Notes under the pieces: generated by a model
Seen by the model: the letters and a program-made list of their open reading frames with translations, nothing else
The model's database searches: none
Told to the model about the DNA's origin: nothing
Position numbers and translations under genes: made by a program
NCBI GenBank assembly: GCA_002498525.1
Contig: DAHR01000008.1
Coordinates: 20,280-84,279 of the forward strand
Length of the DNA: 64,000 bases
Source of the DNA: Euryarchaeota archaeon UBA58
Lineage (GTDB): Archaea; Thermoplasmatota; Poseidoniia; Poseidoniales; Thalassarchaeaceae
Direction of reading: 5' to 3'
Shown: piece by piece, positions 61,261-64,000 of the stretch
Layout of the letters: each line of letters begins with the position of its first letter
Position numbering within the stretch: the first letter of the stretch is position 1

Positions 61261-61758
61261 ATGATTCGTACTCCTACGCTACAGGACGCACCGCGAATCG
61301 CAGCAGTCCATCACGCTTCGTGGCACGCTGCCTACGCCGATCTGCTGCCCGCTGCGACCAATGACCGGAAGACGCCGGAACACTTCGCCGAGAAATGGCA
61401 ACAGATCCTTTCGAGTGAGACCGGCTCGACGCTGGCGATCCATGAGGGCCCAGATGGAGAATTGACCGGTTTCGTCAGCGTCGGCAAGGACCGTCGAAGC
61501 GAAGAGGAGGTCGGAGAGATCTGGGCCATCTACGTCCATCCTGACCACTTCGGGACAGGCTCCGGCGAGGAACTCTGGCGAGAGGGATTGAGCCTCCTTC
61601 GTAATCTTGGTTACTCGGAAGCCAATGTCCGAGTCGAGAAGCTCAACATGAGGGCTCGACGCTTCTACGAGAAACTTGGATTCAGCCTTGATCCCGATGG
61701 TGTCCTCACCGTCGATTGCGAATGCGAGAATGAGGTTGTCCACCGCGGCCCCATCTGA
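61261..61758 (+). CDS. GNAT family N-acetyltransferase
   Basis: A 165-residue GNAT enzyme. The fold blocks are MIRTPTLQDAPRIAAVHHASW, ELTGFVSVGKD, EIWAIYVHPDHFGTGSGEELWREGL (the acetyl-CoA-binding Q/R-x-x-G-x-G/A loop, here F-G-T-G-S-G) and VRVEKLNMRARRFYEKLGFSLD. The acceptor is unknown; relatives include protein and small-molecule acetylases. ATG 61261 is two bases after the dys stop, so it is the third gene of the speD-dys unit, and a polyamine acetylase role is possible but unproven. Confidence 0.88.
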   Translation: MIRTPTLQDAPRIAAVHHASWHAAYADLLPAATNDRKTPEHFAEKWQQILSSETGSTLAIHEGPDGELTGFVSVGKDRRSEEEVGEIWAIYVHPDHFGTGSGEELWREGLSLLRNLGYSEANVRVEKLNMRARRFYEKLGFSLDPDGVLTVDCECENEVVHRGPI

Positions 61759-63003
61759 TCAGAAGACCTGCGCGTAATCGGAGCACTGCTCGCTGATTCG
61801 CAGAAGTTGATTGTACTTGGACGTCCTGTCCGAGCGAGCCGGGGCACCTGTCTTGATCTGACCGGCGTTGGTACCGACCGCGAAGTCGGCGATGATCGCA
61901 TCAGCCGTCTCTCCCGAGCGGTGGCTGATGACCGTGGTGAAGCCTGCCGCTCGAGCCATCTCCATCACCTCGAGAGTCTCGCTGACAGTGCCGATTTGGT
62001 TGAGTTTGATGAGAATCGCATTCGAAGCCCCGCTCTCGATACCTCGACTGAGTCGATCAGGGTTGGTGACGTAGATATCGTCGCCAACGATCTGTACCCG
62101 TTCCCCTTCTCGCGCGGTGAATTCAACCCATGAATCCCAATCATCCTCGCCGAAAGGGTCCTCGATCGAAACGATCGGGTATTCATCCAGCCAAGAAGAA
62201 TACAACCGCCCCAGTTCGGAGCCTGAGAGAACCCGTCCATCGATGTGGTATCCATCCGCATGGCAGAATTCCTGAGCCGCCACATCCATCGCTATCGAGA
62301 CCTGTTCGCCCGGAGAATAACCTGCACCGGCAATCGCTTCGACGACGAAACGAAGACCTTCCTCATTGCGAGGCAGGTTCGGCGCGAATCCACCCTCGTC
62401 GCCGACTCCGCCGAGCAATCCGGCATCTTTCAGCACCGCGCGCAGTGAATGATAAATCTCCACCCCCGCCTGCAGTGCGGTGGGAAACGAGTCGAAGCCA
62501 TGCGGAACGACCATGAATTCCTGCACATCGACATTCGAATTCGCATGCGCCCCGCCGTTGAGGATGTTCATCTGTGGCACAGGAAGTGAGCAGTCACCTC
62601 CATCCGCGAGATGCTCCCAGACCTCTCCCTCACCGACAGCCGCCCTCAGGCATGCCATCGAAGCACCGAGAATCGCGTTCGCCCCCAGAATCGCCTTGTT
62701 CGGCGTCCCATCAAGTTCGATCAACGCCACGTCAATCGCAGTCTGATCGGTGACATCCATTCCTTCGAGTCGCGCCCGAATCGGGCCGTTCACATTGGCG
62801 AGGGCTCGCTCGACACCCATGCCGGACCAGCCCGCGCCGCCATCGCGCAACTCGACCGCCTCATGCCGACCGGTGCTCGCCCCAGAGGGAACAGCGGCCC
62901 GCCCGAATGAGCCGTCCACAGCCCGACACTCGACTTCGAGGGTCGGATTACCGCGCGAATCGAGCACCATCCGTCCGTGAATGTGGCTGATGGGGCTACC
63001 CAT
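61759..63003 (-). CDS. eno: Enolase
   Basis: Dehydrates 2-phosphoglycerate to phosphoenolpyruvate in glycolysis. The 414-residue protein has all family marks: GRMVLDSRGNPTLEVECR, AVPSGASTGRHEAVELRD (loop 1), MNILNGGAHANSNVDVQEFMVVP, VGDEGGFAPNL, AMDVAAQEFC, the metal ligands in SIEDPFGEDDW and IVGDDIYVTNP, LIKLNQIGTVSE with the catalytic lysine and ISHRSGETAD. ATG 63003 is the family-like start. Confidence 0.97.
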   Translation of the reverse strand: MGSPISHIHGRMVLDSRGNPTLEVECRAVDGSFGRAAVPSGASTGRHEAVELRDGGAGWSGMGVERALANVNGPIRARLEGMDVTDQTAIDVALIELDGTPNKAILGANAILGASMACLRAAVGEGEVWEHLADGGDCSLPVPQMNILNGGAHANSNVDVQEFMVVPHGFDSFPTALQAGVEIYHSLRAVLKDAGLLGGVGDEGGFAPNLPRNEEGLRFVVEAIAGAGYSPGEQVSIAMDVAAQEFCHADGYHIDGRVLSGSELGRLYSSWLDEYPIVSIEDPFGEDDWDSWVEFTAREGERVQIVGDDIYVTNPDRLSRGIESGASNAILIKLNQIGTVSETLEVMEMARAAGFTTVISHRSGETADAIIADFAVGTNAGQIKTGAPARSDRTSKYNQLLRISEQCSDYAQVF

Positions 63004-63051
63004 GAAGTTCCGACCAGATGACGCCTTCTCAAGGTAGCGCAGTGCCAACTC

Positions 63052-63486
63052 TCAGGCATTCAACCATGATAGCCAACGCGCCACAGCTCCTTGCACCTCT
63101 GGCACTTCCATCTCTGATCTGCAGCAGCGCTCCCAAGTCAACTGTTCTCCCTCGGGTGTGATGGAGAACAACTCCGCGCGCAGCAACACGCCATCCGGAG
63201 CGTCGCACTTCGAGCGATTATCATCGACGAAACAATGCAGAAGATGCTTCGGGAAATGATGCATCCTGCCCGATTCAGGACAACACAACATCACGCTACG
63301 CTCGAGAAAGAGAAGCGACGAGCCCGAGGACTCATCGACTTCGTGACCGAGAATTTTCGTACCAGAGAGTATGGAGGCGACGTCGACGTTGTACCATTGG
63401 GTCTGGTCAGGTGAAATGTCCAGCCGTGAGACGTCATCCAGATACTGCTGCACCTTGAGCTGGGTATAGGCCTCCTCCCCGCTCAT
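63052..63486 (-). CDS. Unknown protein, 144 residues
   Basis: I do not recognise this protein. It has an acidic N-terminus, a beta-rich middle (FLERSVMLCCPESGRMHHFPKHLLHCFVDDN) with Cys and His residues that could bind metal, and a helical end (EVQGAVARWLSWLNA). It lies 49 bases upstream of eno on the same strand and could be co-transcribed. It is divergent from the Lrp/AsnC gene and shares its AT-rich upstream region. Confidence 0.55.
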   Translation of the reverse strand: MSGEEAYTQLKVQQYLDDVSRLDISPDQTQWYNVDVASILSGTKILGHEVDESSGSSLLFLERSVMLCCPESGRMHHFPKHLLHCFVDDNRSKCDAPDGVLLRAELFSITPEGEQLTWERCCRSEMEVPEVQGAVARWLSWLNA

Positions 63487-63547
63487 CAATTCGAAGGAAA
63501 CGGCGTCCCATTTGAATGCAACTTCAAAGAATAATAATCAATATTAT

Positions 63548-63568
63548 CGGATTCCGGAAAATAATCCG
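63548..63568. promoter_or_regulatory. 21-bp imperfect palindrome between divergent genes
   Basis: CGGATT (63548-63553) and AATCCG (63563-63568) form an inverted repeat with a 9-base spacer in the shared upstream region of the unknown gene and the Lrp/AsnC gene. Lrp-type regulators often bind AT-rich palindromes at their own promoter, so this is a candidate operator. Confidence 0.35.
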
Positions 63569-63600
63569 CTTTTATTCTGTGATAATTAGCAGCGAACATA

Positions 63601-63608
63601 CATATAGG
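63601..63608 (+). promoter_or_regulatory. TATA box of the Lrp/AsnC gene
   Basis: CATATAGG, preceded by GCGAACATA as a BRE-like stretch, is centred about 26 bases before ATG 63630. This implies a leaderless transcript. Confidence 0.5.
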
Positions 63609-63629
63609 GTTCTGATTTCGGCGCGAAAC

Positions 63630-64000
63630 ATGATCGCAGTCGATTCCCTTGATCGGGCCATCCTGACCGTGCTTCGAGAGTCGGCCAGAGCGCCTTTCGT
63701 CGAGATCGCCAAGCTAGTTGACGTCACCGAGCGCACGGTGCGCACACGCATGAAGCGGATGGAAGAAGAGGGAGTCGTTCGCGGCTATACCATTCGTGAG
63801 GCTGGCATCGGCCTGACGGCTCTGGTTCGCATCAAGGTCGGACCGGGAACCGAGATCGGAACGCTAGCTGGTGAATTCGCTGGCTGGGTCGGCGTCGAAT
63901 GCGTCTACGAGATCAGTGGCGATGCCGATCTGATTGCCATCGTCCACGTCGATGACACTGTCGCACTTCGAGACTTACTCGATCGGATGTGGCTTACAGC
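63630..64000 (+). CDS. Lrp/AsnC family transcription regulator (cut by window edge)
   Basis: The first 123 residues are present. Residues 1-55 form the Lrp-type HTH: DSLDRAILTVLRESARAPFVEIAKLV, then the recognition helix in TERTVRTRMKRMEEEGVV. Residues from about 65 are the start of the RAM effector domain (ALVRIKVGPGTEIGTLAGE and the glycine-poor core VECVYEISGDADLIAIVHV). Members usually sense amino acids and bind DNA as dimers or octamers. The frame is open to the window edge. Confidence 0.9.
   Translation, partial: MIAVDSLDRAILTVLRESARAPFVEIAKLVDVTERTVRTRMKRMEEEGVVRGYTIREAGIGLTALVRIKVGPGTEIGTLAGEFAGWVGVECVYEISGDADLIAIVHVDDTVALRDLLDRMWLT

Overview
The window looks like a chromosome segment from a planktonic euryarchaeon, most likely of the Marine Group II / Poseidoniales type (class Thermoplasmata sensu lato). 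The archaeal markers are the PolD large subunit, primase large subunit with its Fe-S cysteines, NreA, a DUF373 protein, archaeal 4-phosphopantoate--beta-alanine ligase, a MptE-like pterin pyrophosphokinase, deoxyhypusine synthase, Pcc1, a bacterio-opsin-activator type HTH regulator and an Lrp/AsnC regulator. Mixed in are bacterial-looking metabolic genes (homodimeric pyruvate dehydrogenase E1, bacterial-type MetK, class II fumarase, CGFS glutaredoxin plus BolA, GcvH) and large secreted proteins, including a 1624-residue vWA/thrombospondin-type-3 protein. This mixture is familiar from marine group II genomes, but the assignment is an inference from gene content only. Coding density is high and genes sit in short alternating-strand runs. 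Several genes have a TATA-like element about 26 bp before the start codon, as in leaderless archaeal transcripts.

Layout. 1-3.1 kb (minus): AceE (cut by the window edge), a GNAT acetyltransferase and a zinc-ribbon/SAP acidic protein. 3.1-8.3 kb (plus): Upf1/SMUBP-2-like helicase, RDD membrane protein, YrdC/Sua5, type II methionine aminopeptidase, an acidic membrane protein. 8.3-10.7 kb (minus): EamA transporter, CGFS glutaredoxin, BolA, ribulose-phosphate epimerase. 10.8-17.3 kb: thioredoxin (plus), then on the minus strand a STAND ATPase regulator, an S15 lipoprotein hydrolase, an alpha/beta hydrolase and an Asp-box propeller protein. 17.3-21.0 kb (plus): ferritin-like/VIT1 fusion, M32 carboxypeptidase, a propeller protein. 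21.06-21.84 kb has no protein gene; it has an archaeal promoter followed by about 700 nt of purine-rich sequence with four UUCG hairpins and an internally repeated module, and is my best candidate for an undescribed large structured RNA. 21.8-26.3 kb: an unusual ribbon-helix-helix/fumarase fusion, cyclophilin, a TFIIB-type zinc-ribbon membrane protein, CsaA, PyrE. 26.4-36.1 kb: a DNA replication and information block (DP2, MptE, PriL, DUF373, zinc ribbon, NreA, HTH regulator). 36.2-46.4 kb: giant secreted protein, ABC-F ATPase, MetK, a broken ABC-F copy, an FkbM-like methyltransferase, a GST-like protein. 46.4-64 kb: HflX, Pcc1, FAD oxidoreductase, NadC, phosphopantothenate synthetase, a beta-decarboxylating dehydrogenase, a lone N6-adenine methyltransferase, NTPase, GcvH, RNase HI, PLP enzymes, tRNA-Cys, SpeD-Dys, GNAT, enolase and an Lrp/AsnC regulator cut by the right edge.

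Functional links: SpeD makes the aminopropyl donor for spermidine and Dys uses spermidine to modify aIF5A, and the two are adjacent. MetK in the same window makes AdoMet. YrdC/Sua5 and Pcc1 both belong to tRNA t6A synthesis. CGFS glutaredoxin and BolA are known partners and are neighbours. Three copies of an intergenic inverted-repeat element near 11.2, 19.8 and 41.2 kb are dispersed repeats, and a similar sequence is found inside a coding region at 2.4 kb.
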